A stretch of DNA of 64,000 bases from Shewanellaceae bacterium UBA2521 (GTDB lineage: Bacteria; Pseudomonadota; Gammaproteobacteria; Enterobacterales; Shewanellaceae), in NCBI GenBank assembly GCA_002341165.1, contig DDNL01000032.1, positions 24,870-88,869 of the forward strand, written 5' to 3'. The notes below the pieces were generated by a model. That model searched no databases. It had not been told where the DNA came from and worked only from the letters and a program-made list of their open reading frames with translations. The translations under genes were made by a program, and so were the position numbers. Position 1 is the first letter of the stretch. Every line of letters starts with the position of its first letter. Shown piece after piece: positions 55,732-64,000 of the stretch.

Positions 55732-56396
55732 AAAAAATAATCTTGAAGTATCTGCTGCGTAAAATGCTTCTTGAGATAAAAACCTCTTGGACGCGTTTGT
55801 ATGAAGACTCCATCATGTCCTACCGCAGAAGTGAGAGCACGACCATGCGCAGCTTTAGGTCGAACTTGCAAAACCTGACCTTGTCTTGCTGATAAAGTCT
55901 CTATATGACCTGTACAAATTTGCGTCATAATTTCTTCCCAATCTTGTCGTATCAAGCTCCACTGCTGTGCACAAGGCTGCCACACAAACGGCGTTCCTAT
56001 CAGTCTCTGAGCCAGAGGTATCTCACGCTCACCTTGAATAGGAATCCACAGCACACGCTTTAATTTTTGATACAGTACGGTTTGCTCAAACTCAACTAGG
56101 CCTTGATTGAGCAACGGCACTGTCGTGATATAGGTCGTCTCTAAAGGCTGAAGATGCAAACCAATAGGCAAAGTTTTGAGCTCAAGATCCAGGTGTGGAA
56201 AATCCTGTTGTGGTTTAGAGCCTGAAGCCGCACCTAAAATACACTCTAATAAATGTCCCACATAACCTTTATCCTTCGCCAAGTTCTGTGGCAAAGGCCA
56301 AGACGCCTCTTGGGCGAGCTCCGCAAGCGTAGCGCCTGATAGAGCATCTGCTCTAGCAAAAAGCTCATCTTGAGATAGAGGTGTACCAAAACGCAT
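55728..56396 (-). CDS. mutH: DNA mismatch repair endonuclease MutH
   Basis: Nicks the unmethylated strand at hemimethylated GATC. 222 aa (E. coli 229). The catalytic residues are Asp65 in QQDFPHLD and Glu72, Lys74 in LELKTLPIG, in the family spacing. GYVGHLLECILGAASGSKP precedes them. Its presence implies Dam methylation. Convergent with the OxyR-like gene. Confidence 0.96.
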   Translation of the reverse strand: MRFGTPLSQDELFARADALSGATLAELAQEASWPLPQNLAKDKGYVGHLLECILGAASGSKPQQDFPHLDLELKTLPIGLHLQPLETTYITTVPLLNQGLVEFEQTVLYQKLKRVLWIPIQGEREIPLAQRLIGTPFVWQPCAQQWSLIRQDWEEIMTQICTGHIETLSARQGQVLQVRPKAAHGRALTSAVGHDGVFIQTRPRGFYLKKHFTQQILQDYFF

Positions 56397-56567
56397 ACTT
56401 TATTTTTTTCCCTTCTCTTAGTTCTTTTATAAGACTTTATTGTAAGAAATTTTCAAATTAAGCTAAAGTTAAAAGATTAATTTTTAGAAGATTTTGCATC
56501 TTTGATTGCTAGAATTGTTACTTTATGAAACAATTCTAGTATTCAAGGCGAAAGAGTTGAGGTCCAT

Positions 56568-57119
56568 GTGATCGATAACGAAGGATTTCGTTCTAACGTC
56601 GGTATAGTCATCTGCAATCGGCAAGGGCAAGTGATGTGGGCAAGGCGCTATGGCCAATATTCATGGCAATTTCCACAAGGAGGCATTCATGAAGGTGAAA
56701 CTCCTGAGGAAGCTATGTATCGTGAGCTTTATGAAGAGGTGGGGTTACGCCAAGAACATGTAAACCTCATTGCTACAAGTGCACGCTGGTTAAAATATCG
56801 CTTACCTGCGCGATTAATACGTCATGACAGTAAACCCGTCTGTATAGGACAGAAACAAAAGTGGTTTTTATTACAATTAAACGCTCAGGACGAATGTGTT
56901 GACTTACAAGCGTCAGGGCATCCTGAATTTGACGGTTGGCGTTGGGTTAGTTATTGGTATCCAATACGTCAAGTCGTCTCGTTTAAGCGTGAGGTCTATC
57001 GGAAAGTCATGCATGAATTTGCAAGTTATACGATGACGGTGCCAAAAAAAAAAGAACCAAACGATAAAACAAAAGATACACCTGTTGACTCAGATATAAA
57101 TATAATTGAACCCAATTAA
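56568..57119 (+). CDS. rppH: RNA pyrophosphohydrolase RppH (Nudix)
   Basis: Removes pyrophosphate from RNA 5' ends to start decay. 183 aa, GTG start as in E. coli. N-terminus [20 protein letters not shown], Nudix box [20 protein letters not shown] (residues 38-57) followed by VGL. First of the rppH-lgt-thyA-sdhE run. Confidence 0.96.
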   Translation: MIDNEGFRSNVGIVICNRQGQVMWARRYGQYSWQFPQGGIHEGETPEEAMYRELYEEVGLRQEHVNLIATSARWLKYRLPARLIRHDSKPVCIGQKQKWFLLQLNAQDECVDLQASGHPEFDGWRWVSYWYPIRQVVSFKREVYRKVMHEFASYTMTVPKKKEPNDKTKDTPVDSDINIIEPN

Positions 57120-57164
57120 CCTTCAAATTGAGAATAAAAAGATGCATAATAAGGCAAATAATAC

Positions 57165-58007
57165 ATGACCGCACAAAATTACTTTACCTTTCCAAATATT
57201 GATCCTATTTTATTTTCTCTAGGAGAGTTCAACCTCTTTGGATTCACCATAGAGCCCGCTGTCCGTTGGTATGGCTTAATGTACTTACTGGGACTTCTTA
57301 TAGGTCTGCTATTACTCAATCGTGTTGCCGATCGCTCAAATGGAGTCTGGACACGAGAGCAAGTTTCTGATATTGCTTTTCAAGGCTTCATTAGTGCTGT
57401 TCTAGGCGGGCGCATAGGCTATGTCATATTCTATCAATTTGATCGCTTTATTGAAGACCCAGCTTATCTGTTTGCAATCCAAAACGGTGGCATGTCTTTT
57501 CATGGCGGATTAATTGGTGTACTGGTTGCCATGCTTTGGTATGCTAAGACGCATAACCGTAAATATCTTGCAGTCATAGACCTCATAGCACCTTATGTGC
57601 CTATAGGTTTAGGCTTAGGACGTATTGGTAATTTTATTAATGGTGAATTATGGGGACGCACAACCGACGTACCTTGGGCGATGATTTTCCCTCATGTAGA
57701 CAATTTACCGCGTCATCCCTCACAACTCTATCAGTTTGCTCTTGAAGGTGTTTTTCTCTTCATCTTACTGCAGTGGTATAAAAACAAAACCACCAAAGTA
57801 GGTAGCGTATCAGGCATGTTCATGATCGGTTATGGTTTATCACGTATTATTGTAGAAACGGTGAGAGAGCCTGACGCACATATAGGACTACACTTCAATT
57901 TATTCACGCATGGACAGCTTCTATGCATCCCTATGATGCTCTTGGGTCTGTATTTTATTATACGACCTCATCATGCTCATCTTAAAAATGCGAAGATCAA
58001 ATCATGA
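57165..58007 (+). CDS. lgt: Prolipoprotein diacylglyceryl transferase
   Basis: Inner-membrane enzyme attaching diacylglyceryl to the lipobox Cys. 280 aa, about seven membrane segments. Motifs [50 protein letters not shown] and the final HGQLLCIPM. It overlaps thyA by 4 bp. Confidence 0.97.
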   Translation: MTAQNYFTFPNIDPILFSLGEFNLFGFTIEPAVRWYGLMYLLGLLIGLLLLNRVADRSNGVWTREQVSDIAFQGFISAVLGGRIGYVIFYQFDRFIEDPAYLFAIQNGGMSFHGGLIGVLVAMLWYAKTHNRKYLAVIDLIAPYVPIGLGLGRIGNFINGELWGRTTDVPWAMIFPHVDNLPRHPSQLYQFALEGVFLFILLQWYKNKTTKVGSVSGMFMIGYGLSRIIVETVREPDAHIGLHFNLFTHGQLLCIPMMLLGLYFIIRPHHAHLKNAKIKS

Positions 58008-58798
58008 AACAATATCAAGACTTAATGCGCCATATTTTGGCACATGGTGAAAAAAAATCAGACAGAACAGGTACAGGTACCTTATCTGTTTTTGGATATC
58101 AAATGCGCTTTGATTTAGAGCAAGGCTTTCCTCTTGTCACAACAAAGAAGTGTCATCTGCGCTCTATCATCCATGAATTATTATGGTTTTTAAAAGGCGA
58201 CACAAACATCAACTATCTGCAAGATCATGGTGTCTCGATTTGGAACGAGTGGGCAGATGAATCAGGTGATTTAGGCCCTGTTTATGGTGCGCAGTGGCGT
58301 AGCTGGCCTACAACTCAAGGTCAATCTATTGATCAAATTACACAACTGATTGATCAGATCAAGCAGCAACCCGACTCAAGACGACTGATTGTCTCAGCAT
58401 GGAATGTAGCAGAGCTTGATGATATGGCACTTGCACCTTGTCATGCTTTTTTCCAGTTTTATGTCGCTAACAATAAGCTAAGCTGCCAGCTATATCAGCG
58501 TAGCTGTGATGTCTTTTTAGGTTTACCTTTCAATATTGCAAGTTATGCTCTGTTAACCATGATGGTAGCGCAGCAATGTGATTTAGAGCTCGGAGAATTC
58601 ATTTGGACAGGTGGAGACACACATTTGTACCTCAACCATATAGAGCAAACCGAGCTGCAATTAACACGGGAGCCTTTACCCTTGCCCACTATGCGTCTTA
58701 TGCGTCGTCCTGATTCTATTTTTGATTATCAGTTTGATGATTTTCAACTTGAAGGGTACAGTGCCCATCCACACATCAAAGCACCTGTCGCTATTTAA
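58004..58798 (+). CDS. thyA: Thymidylate synthase
   Basis: Makes dTMP from dUMP with methylene-THF. 264 aa, the E. coli length. Nucleophile Cys146 in [33 protein letters not shown] and [20 protein letters not shown] are conserved. Confidence 0.98.
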   Translation: MKQYQDLMRHILAHGEKKSDRTGTGTLSVFGYQMRFDLEQGFPLVTTKKCHLRSIIHELLWFLKGDTNINYLQDHGVSIWNEWADESGDLGPVYGAQWRSWPTTQGQSIDQITQLIDQIKQQPDSRRLIVSAWNVAELDDMALAPCHAFFQFYVANNKLSCQLYQRSCDVFLGLPFNIASYALLTMMVAQQCDLELGEFIWTGGDTHLYLNHIEQTELQLTREPLPLPTMRLMRRPDSIFDYQFDDFQLEGYSAHPHIKAPVAI

Positions 58799-58812
58799 GG
58801 AGTTACTGCATC

Positions 58813-59061
58813 ATGCCAGAGCTTATGGATAAACCACGACTAAACTGGGCATGCCGTCGGGGCATGCTCGAACTGGACAGCCTCTTGCGTCCCTTTTTAC
58901 AACAGCAATATGACGCGCTTTCACTCGAAGAAAAGCACCTATTTGAGAAGCTTCTCGCTTGTGATGATCCACAGATATTTGCTTGGTTTATGCGCTCAGA
59001 AGTCTGTTCGAATCCTCAGTTAAACGCACTGATTGATAAGATTCGCCCCGCAGGTGCATAG
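58813..59061 (+). CDS. sdhE: FAD assembly factor SdhE
   Basis: 82 aa helical protein that helps attach FAD to succinate dehydrogenase. Motifs RLNWACRRGMLELDSLLRPF and ACDDPQIFAWFMRSEVCSNP. Overlaps ygfX. Near nadB as in E. coli. Confidence 0.96.
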   Translation: MPELMDKPRLNWACRRGMLELDSLLRPFLQQQYDALSLEEKHLFEKLLACDDPQIFAWFMRSEVCSNPQLNALIDKIRPAGA

Positions 59062-59470
59062 TTTCTATTTTAAGGCCTCGCTATGGCCATTTCGGTTCAG
59101 CTTTATCGCAGCAATCGCCTCTATGATCTGTGTACTTAGCATATATGATCAGAACGGCTATTGGCCTATATGGCAGGCTTTATTATGCGTGGCCATACTT
59201 TGTAGTGTCTTTCTCGATCAAAGGAAGATACATCAAACACAGCCCTCTTTTTGGCTTAGTGATACATGTGAAATGCAGTTTCATTTACAACAAGATACTT
59301 ATCAAGTGATACAAGTGAAATGGGTTTGTGCTTACTTTTGTTCCTTTGTGATTCAAGAAGAAGAAAGCCAAAACATACGTAAAATATGGATTTGGCATGA
59401 TACTCTCACAGTGTATGCCTATAAAAACCTATGTCGCTCTCTTCAGCACATCAAACACAAACTACATTAA
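59054..59470 (+). CDS. ygfX: YgfX-family membrane protein
   Basis: About 138 aa from a GTG at 59054; a TTG at 59033 is also possible and no ribosome site decides. Two close membrane segments ([35 protein letters not shown]) and a beta-rich cytoplasmic part. In E. coli YgfX is paired with SdhE (CptA/CptB). It overlaps nadB by 4 bp at the tail. Confidence 0.8.
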   Translation: MHSFYFKASLWPFRFSFIAAIASMICVLSIYDQNGYWPIWQALLCVAILCSVFLDQRKIHQTQPSFWLSDTCEMQFHLQQDTYQVIQVKWVCAYFCSFVIQEEESQNIRKIWIWHDTLTVYAYKNLCRSLQHIKHKLH

Positions 59471-61068
59471 TCAGGCTGTAAAATTGTGGGCGTTCGCTTC
59501 TGCAGCTTTTCAGGGTAATCAATATTATAATGAAGTCCGCGACTTTCTTTTCTTGTTTGAGCACAACGCACAATCAACTCCGATACCTGAACCAAGTTGC
59601 GTAACTCTAACAAATGGCCACTCACTTTAAAATGGCTATAATATTCTTGTATTTCACTTTGTAATAAAGAGATACGCCTTAAAGCTCTTGCTAAACGTTT
59701 GTCTGATCGCACAATGCCAACATAATCCCACATAAAAAGTCTTAGCTCATGCCAGTTATGAGAAATAATAACTTCTTCATCTGAATTGACAACATGACTT
59801 TCATCCCACAAAGGTAAGTGAGTCGGTACACTGTAATGATGGCGCAAATTCAATATCGACGTCGCTGCGCTACGCGCAAACACAATGCACTCAAGCAAAG
59901 AATTACTTGCCATGCGGTTTGCACCATGTAGCCCAGTGTAACTGACTTCACCAACTGCGTATAAACCATTGAGATCAGTTTGCCCATTAAGATCCGTCAT
60001 CACACCACCGCAAGTATAATGTGCAGCAGGCACAATAGGCATACGCTCTTGGGTAATATCAATACCCAACGCCAGACAACGCGCATAGATAGTAGGAAAG
60101 TGCTGCTGAATCCAAGGAGCTGATTTATGGCTGATATCAAGAAACAAGCAATCCAAACCTAAGCGCTTCATTTCAAAGTCAATCGCTCTTGCCACGATAT
60201 CACGAGGAGCTAATTCACCACGCTCATCAAAATCAAACATAAAACGACTTCCATCTGGACGAACTAAGTGCGCACCTTCGCCTCGAAGTGCTTCAGTCAA
60301 TAAAAAATTGCGTGCTTGAGGATGGTATAAACAGGTTGGGTGGAATTGATTAAATTCCATGTTGGCAACACGACATCCGGCACGCCAAGCCATAGCAATA
60401 CCATCACCTGAAGAGATATTAGGGTTAGATGTATATTGATAAACCTGAGAAGCACCACCTGTAGCTATAACGACAAATCGCGAATGAATGGTTTTGACAC
60501 GTTGTTTATGCTCATCCCAAGCATAAGCCCCTAACACTCGATGCCCGGCTTGCCCCAACTTCTTGGTGGTGATTAAATCAATAGCATGATGATAAGGCAG
60601 AATGCGTATATTCTTGTGATCAAAGACTTGTTGCTGCAAGCTTGTTTGTAACTCTTTGCCTGTTGCATCAGCCGAGTGAAGTATACGCCGATAACTGTGA
60701 CCACCTTCACGTGTTAAATGATAATGTGGTGTACCATCTTGAGAAGGCTCTGTATCAAACGCCACACCTTGTTGTATCAACCACTCTAAAGCAGGCTTAG
60801 CTTGTTCTGCGGTGAACTTAACGACCTGTGGATCACAGAGGTAAGCTCCAGCATTCATGGTATCTTCCACATGAGATGCAATACTGTCTTGCTCATCTAA
60901 TACCGCTGCGATACCACCTTGTGCATACAAAGTGGAGCCTTCTTTCAAATCATTTTTTGAAAGCAAGATAACACTCATATGCTCTGCAACACTCAAAGCC
61001 AATGTTAAACCTGCAGCGCCGCTGCCCACAATTAATACATCACATGTTTGCTTTAAATCAGAAATCAT
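59467..61068 (-). CDS. nadB: L-aspartate oxidase
   Basis: FAD enzyme starting NAD synthesis from aspartate. 533 aa (E. coli 540). N-terminal FAD motif [57 protein letters not shown]. Divergent from rpoE, as in many gammaproteobacteria. Confidence 0.97.
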   Translation of the reverse strand: MISDLKQTCDVLIVGSGAAGLTLALSVAEHMSVILLSKNDLKEGSTLYAQGGIAAVLDEQDSIASHVEDTMNAGAYLCDPQVVKFTAEQAKPALEWLIQQGVAFDTEPSQDGTPHYHLTREGGHSYRRILHSADATGKELQTSLQQQVFDHKNIRILPYHHAIDLITTKKLGQAGHRVLGAYAWDEHKQRVKTIHSRFVVIATGGASQVYQYTSNPNISSGDGIAMAWRAGCRVANMEFNQFHPTCLYHPQARNFLLTEALRGEGAHLVRPDGSRFMFDFDERGELAPRDIVARAIDFEMKRLGLDCLFLDISHKSAPWIQQHFPTIYARCLALGIDITQERMPIVPAAHYTCGGVMTDLNGQTDLNGLYAVGEVSYTGLHGANRMASNSLLECIVFARSAATSILNLRHHYSVPTHLPLWDESHVVNSDEEVIISHNWHELRLFMWDYVGIVRSDKRLARALRRISLLQSEIQEYYSHFKVSGHLLELRNLVQVSELIVRCAQTRKESRGLHYNIDYPEKLQKRTPTILQPD

Positions 61069-61149
61069 GGTCTCATTACCACTTCTATCTATTTTGCTGT
61101 TGATTTTAAACTAATTTTAGCTTGCACATAAAGTGTTTTTGTATTCTGT

Positions 61150-61178
61150 AGAACTTTTTTATCATTTAAGCATCTAAG
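61150..61178 (+). promoter_or_regulatory. Sigma-E-type promoter of rpoE
   Basis: AGAACTT, 16 bp, then TCTAA matches the sigma-E consensus (GAACTT-N15/16-TCTRA). The start would lie near 61184, about 39 nt before the gene. Autoregulation is expected for this family. Confidence 0.75.
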
Positions 61179-61222
61179 GTTAGATTTTACTTTAAGAAAT
61201 TTTTAGAAGGTGTATAGGTTGT

Positions 61223-61816
61223 ATGCTCCAAATCAACAATGACTTAGCGCTTGTAGAAAGCATTCAAAGTGGTGAATTGCATGTGTTTAACTTGCTTGTA
61301 AGCAAGTACCAAAACCGATTAACGCAAATCATACAAAGCTATGTCAAAAACGAACATGATGCCGCAGAAATATGCCAAGAAGTATTTATTAAAGCTTATA
61401 AGGCAATACACAAATTTCGAGGTGATAGTAGTTTTTATACTTGGATATATCGTATCGCTATTAACTGCTCCAAAAACTTTTTAAGATCGAAAAAAAGTTG
61501 TATGCAACTTGCTGATAATGAAAGAGATGACAGCTGCATACAAAACATAGCAACCTCCAATCATAATCCAGAGCATCTCACTCAATCGGATCAAGTGATT
61601 GATGCAATTCAACAAGCCATGCATCAACTCTCGCCGGAACTACAGCAAGTCATTCAATTACGAGAAGTTGAAGGCTTGAGTTATGACGAGATTGCCGAGC
61701 AAGTGCAGTGTCCAGTCGGCACAGTACGCTCGCGTATTTTTAGAGCTCGAAGCTTTATTGATCAATACATTGCTCCTTTACTTGAGCAGCATACGACCCG
61801 AACAGGACGAACATAA
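61223..61816 (+). CDS. rpoE: Extracytoplasmic stress sigma factor RpoE
   Basis: ECF sigma factor, 197 aa (E. coli 191). Region 2 VESIQSGELHVFNLLVSKYQ, then FIKAYKAIHKFRGDSSFYTW and IYRIAINCSKNFL. Region 4 EVEGLSYDEIAEQVQCPVGT and VRSRIFRAR. Followed by its anti-sigma gene one base after the stop. Confidence 0.96.
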   Translation: MLQINNDLALVESIQSGELHVFNLLVSKYQNRLTQIIQSYVKNEHDAAEICQEVFIKAYKAIHKFRGDSSFYTWIYRIAINCSKNFLRSKKSCMQLADNERDDSCIQNIATSNHNPEHLTQSDQVIDAIQQAMHQLSPELQQVIQLREVEGLSYDEIAEQVQCPVGTVRSRIFRARSFIDQYIAPLLEQHTTRTGRT

Positions 61817-61817
61817 T

Positions 61818-62396
61818 ATGAAAAACAACCAATGTGAGCTTGAACAACTAAGTGCCATCATGGATGATGAGCAGGGCATAGAAAACATGAAACCTGATTC
61901 TGAAATGACGCAAACTTGGGCACGTTATCACCTCATTGGAGCTGCGATGCGCCAAGAATTGGCTTCTCACATCGATACCGACTTATCTGAGCGCATTGCG
62001 CAATATATTGAAACACATCCAGCACCTGTGAATAATCAGAAAGATAAGAAGAAAACAATTATTCCATTCAAAAACTGGCTCAAGAAAAAGAAAGCATACA
62101 CCTCGCTCTTCGCCCAAAGTACAATTGCTGCAAGTGTTGCTCTTTTTATTGTTCACCTTGCACACATTCCGTCTGCGCCATCTGACCCGATACATTCACA
62201 GCACACTAAACCTTTTTTAGGTCAAATTAGTCCTGTTGGATTGCAATCTCAACCGATAGAACATGATTTATCTGAAACACAGTCAGCTACTTATAGAGAT
62301 ATAAAGCTAAGAGAACAATTACTGTTGCAAGAAGAGATGCAAGATGAACTGCAGCAACCCAAACCTTACCCAGCAAACAGTAAAACACCGAAATGA
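61818..62396 (+). CDS. rseA: Anti-sigma-E factor RseA
   Basis: 192 aa from the ATG at 61818 (one base after the rpoE stop). N-terminal sigma-binding part: LEQLSAIMDDEQGIENMKPD, WARYHLIGAAMRQELASH. One membrane segment (about 95-115; STIAASVALFIVHLAHI). The periplasmic part is Gln-rich. The usual rseB gene does not follow. Confidence 0.9.
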   Translation: MKNNQCELEQLSAIMDDEQGIENMKPDSEMTQTWARYHLIGAAMRQELASHIDTDLSERIAQYIETHPAPVNNQKDKKKTIIPFKNWLKKKKAYTSLFAQSTIAASVALFIVHLAHIPSAPSDPIHSQHTKPFLGQISPVGLQSQPIEHDLSETQSATYRDIKLREQLLLQEEMQDELQQPKPYPANSKTPK

Positions 62397-62602
62397 AGCC
62401 ACGATGTGTAGATCGTAGGAATGTGATAGAATACTTTTCGCAGCGTAAGTACTGCATCTGAGCCTGACGCCCTTTTCTTTAAGATAGAGTTGAAATATGG
62501 TAACCTAACGCACAGGTCACGATATCATCATGGCGATTAAAAAACGAGCTCATGATATGATACAAAAGATGAAACTCAACATAAAAGATAAAGCGCGCTA
62601 AC
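62397..62602. other. rseA-rseC gap where rseB is normally found
   Basis: 206 bp with no supported gene and no RseB remnant visible. A 23-codon frame runs to the base before rseC, without a ribosome site. Confidence 0.6.
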
Positions 62603-63076
62603 ATGCAAGAAGAAATAGGTTATGTGATAGAGAAGAAAGGTACATGGATTGATGTTGCCATCACACGAAAAAGTACCTGTTCTAAGTGTCACAGCAGCCA
62701 TCAGTGTAGTGTTGCTCCGATCACGCAAGCACTCACACCCGATCATATTGTAGTCACATGCCAGACAACACAAACTGTGCACATCGGCGATCAAGTTAAA
62801 CTCTGTTTACCTCAAGCTTCTGTAGTAAAAGCGGCTATGCTCGGATATTTATATCCTCTGATGGGATTTTTCATCGGCTTGTTTATCGCTGAATCTATCC
62901 GCCCCGCATCTTACAATACAGACATCACTGCACTCGTAGGAGGCGTTTTAGGAGGTACTTTAGGCTGGTTACTTGCTCGCTATCAAGCAAAACAACAAGA
63001 ATCGACTTGGCAACCACAAATCACAGCCTATTTAGGTCAACCTATTGAGACGAGCTCGCACATATACAAGCTTTAG
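62603..63076 (+). CDS. rseC: RseC / SoxR-reducing-system family membrane protein
   Basis: 157 aa. N-terminal Cys cluster (KSTCSKCHSSHQCS, three Cys), then VHIGDQVKLCLPQASVVKAA, and two membrane segments (LGYLYPLMGFFIGLFIAESI; ALVGGVLGGTLGWLL). RseC is also the RsxC-system partner in SoxR reduction. It follows rseA after a 206-bp gap. Confidence 0.92.
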   Translation: MQEEIGYVIEKKGTWIDVAITRKSTCSKCHSSHQCSVAPITQALTPDHIVVTCQTTQTVHIGDQVKLCLPQASVVKAAMLGYLYPLMGFFIGLFIAESIRPASYNTDITALVGGVLGGTLGWLLARYQAKQQESTWQPQITAYLGQPIETSSHIYKL

Positions 63077-63195
63077 AAGTACTTATCTGCCCTTTTTTAA
63101 AGTAAGCTATGACGCACTTCAATTGCAGTGAGTTTTTACTGCAAAAAGCGTTATTTTGGCAAAGAAGCACACCACCTCTGATACACAATAAGTTC

Positions 63196-63224
63196 AAAAA
63201 AAAAGCTACGTTTAACGTAGCTAC
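63196..63224 (-). terminator. Terminator after malic enzyme gene
   Basis: On the minus strand AGCTACG and CGTAGCT pair around 5 nt, followed by a run of T. It lies 27 bp after the stop. Confidence 0.85.
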
Positions 63225-63250
63225 TTTCGAGATTTTTTTATCTTTTTATA

Positions 63251-64000
63251 TCAAAACTTTCTTGCCACACCAGAATCGATTGCAGCTTGAGCAACCGCCT
63301 CAGAAATACGTGGTAAAAGTCTTGGATCGATAGGCTTAGGCAAGACATACTCTGGACCAAAGACTAAATCAGAGATTTCAGGGTACGCATCAATGACGGC
63401 TTGAGGTACCGGCTCTTTTGCCAAATCAGCCAGAGCTTTCACTGCTGCAATTTTCATAGGCAAGTTAATGCAACGTGCACGTACGTCTAAAGCGCCACGG
63501 AAAAGAAACGGGAAGCACAATACATTGTTGACCTGATTTGGATAATCACTGCGACCTGTACCAAAAATCATATCTGGGCGGACTTTTTTAGCCAGCTCTG
63601 GATTAATTTCTGGATCAGGATTAGAGCAAGCAAATACAACAGGACGTTCTGCCATGCTTTGCAAGTGTTCTTCTGACAATAAATTCGCACCTGATAAACC
63701 TAGAAAAGCATCTGCACCTTGCATCGCATCGGCTAAAGTGCGTTGATCCGTTTCGAGCGCAAATTGTTGTTTGTACTCATTAAGATCTTCGCGTTCACTA
63801 TGAATCACACCCTTACGGTCAATCATATAAATGTGTTCTTTTTTGATGCCACATTCAACCAATAAATGCATACAAGCAATGGCTGCTGCCCCTGCGCCGA
63901 GACATACAATTTTAACATCCTCAATCGCTTTGCCTTGCAGTGCTAAAGCATTCAGCATACCTGCAGCGGTGACGATAGCTGTTCCGTGTTGATCATCATG
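63251..64000 (-). CDS. maeB: Malic enzyme (3' part; 5' end outside window)
   Basis: The frame is open to the window edge with HDDQHGTAIVTAAGMLNAL, the NAD(P)-binding-domain start of malic enzymes. It continues with KIVCLGAGAAAIACMHLLVE, DRKGVIHSEREDLNEYK and FACSNPDPEINPELAKK. It ends at SGVARKF, at the end of the malic domain, so no phosphotransacetylase domain is fused, unlike E. coli MaeB. At least 250 aa are present. Confidence 0.93.
   Translation of the reverse strand, partial: HDDQHGTAIVTAAGMLNALALQGKAIEDVKIVCLGAGAAAIACMHLLVECGIKKEHIYMIDRKGVIHSEREDLNEYKQQFALETDQRTLADAMQGADAFLGLSGANLLSEEHLQSMAERPVVFACSNPDPEINPELAKKVRPDMIFGTGRSDYPNQVNNVLCFPFLFRGALDVRARCINLPMKIAAVKALADLAKEPVPQAVIDAYPEISDLVFGPEYVLPKPIDPRLLPRISEAVAQAAIDSGVARKF

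Noticed and set aside
62530..62601. 23-codon basic frame ending just before rseC
   Set aside because: No ribosome site; adjacency alone does not support it.
63109..63333. Plus-strand frame of 74 codons
   Set aside because: Spans the malic enzyme terminator and the end of that gene on the other strand.

Overview
The window reads as chromosome of an AT-rich gammaproteobacterium with a Vibrio-type polar flagellar system. The evidence is a flgAMN / cheVR / flgBCDEFGHIJK layout with FlgO, FlgP and FlgT (the H-ring and sheath-associated set known from Vibrio), sigma-54 and sigma-28 promoters in front of flagellar units, and E. coli-like neighbourhoods: queA-tgt-yajC-secD-secF, mutH/rppH-lgt-thyA, sdhE-ygfX, nadB/rpoE-rseA-rseC. 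The genus cannot be named from the sequence alone.

Region 1 (1-21.1 kb) is flagellar and chemotaxis DNA. On the minus strand cheV-cheR ends in a C(UUCG)G terminator. Then come flgB-C-D, two tandem hook proteins (1125 and 533 aa), flgF-G-H-I-J and two tandem FlgK proteins, the second cut by the window edge. Close -24/-12 (sigma-54) matches sit before flgB, flgF, flgA and flgT. Sigma-28 matches sit before flgM and flgO-flgP. This is the expected hierarchy: sigma-54 for basal body, rod and hook, sigma-28 for late genes.

Region 2 (21.1-28.1 kb) is accessory. It follows a tRNA-Arg(CCU) and holds AT-rich unknown ORFs, three paralogous LuxR-type regulators (one without its DNA-binding domain), an MHS-type MFS transporter, a lone serine recombinase, a small lipoprotein and an 885-bp gene-poor stretch with a possible short minus-strand transcript.

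Region 3 (28.1-41.2 kb) holds scattered housekeeping and membrane genes: dinB, a glutathione peroxidase, a YejM/PbgA-like membrane sulfatase-fold protein, ggt, a small-molecule kinase, yebG, a YjiH-like protein, a KefB-type antiporter behind a structured leader containing a 4-codon ORF, a LON-domain protein, tRNA-Gly(UCC) and a large unknown lipoprotein.

Region 4 (41.4-50.4 kb) holds the queuosine and Sec genes (queA, tgt, yajC, secD, secF), then rdgC, ppnN and an SDR. Region 5 (50.4-55.7 kb) is more variable: a lipoprotein, a MATE-like membrane protein, a DUF2726 protein, a 33-aa membrane peptide, a PfkB kinase and an OxyR-like regulator lacking the second redox cysteine. Region 6 (55.7-64 kb) is conserved: mutH, rppH, lgt, thyA, sdhE, ygfX, nadB, and rpoE behind its own sigma-E-type promoter, with rseA and rseC but no rseB, ending in a partial malic enzyme gene.
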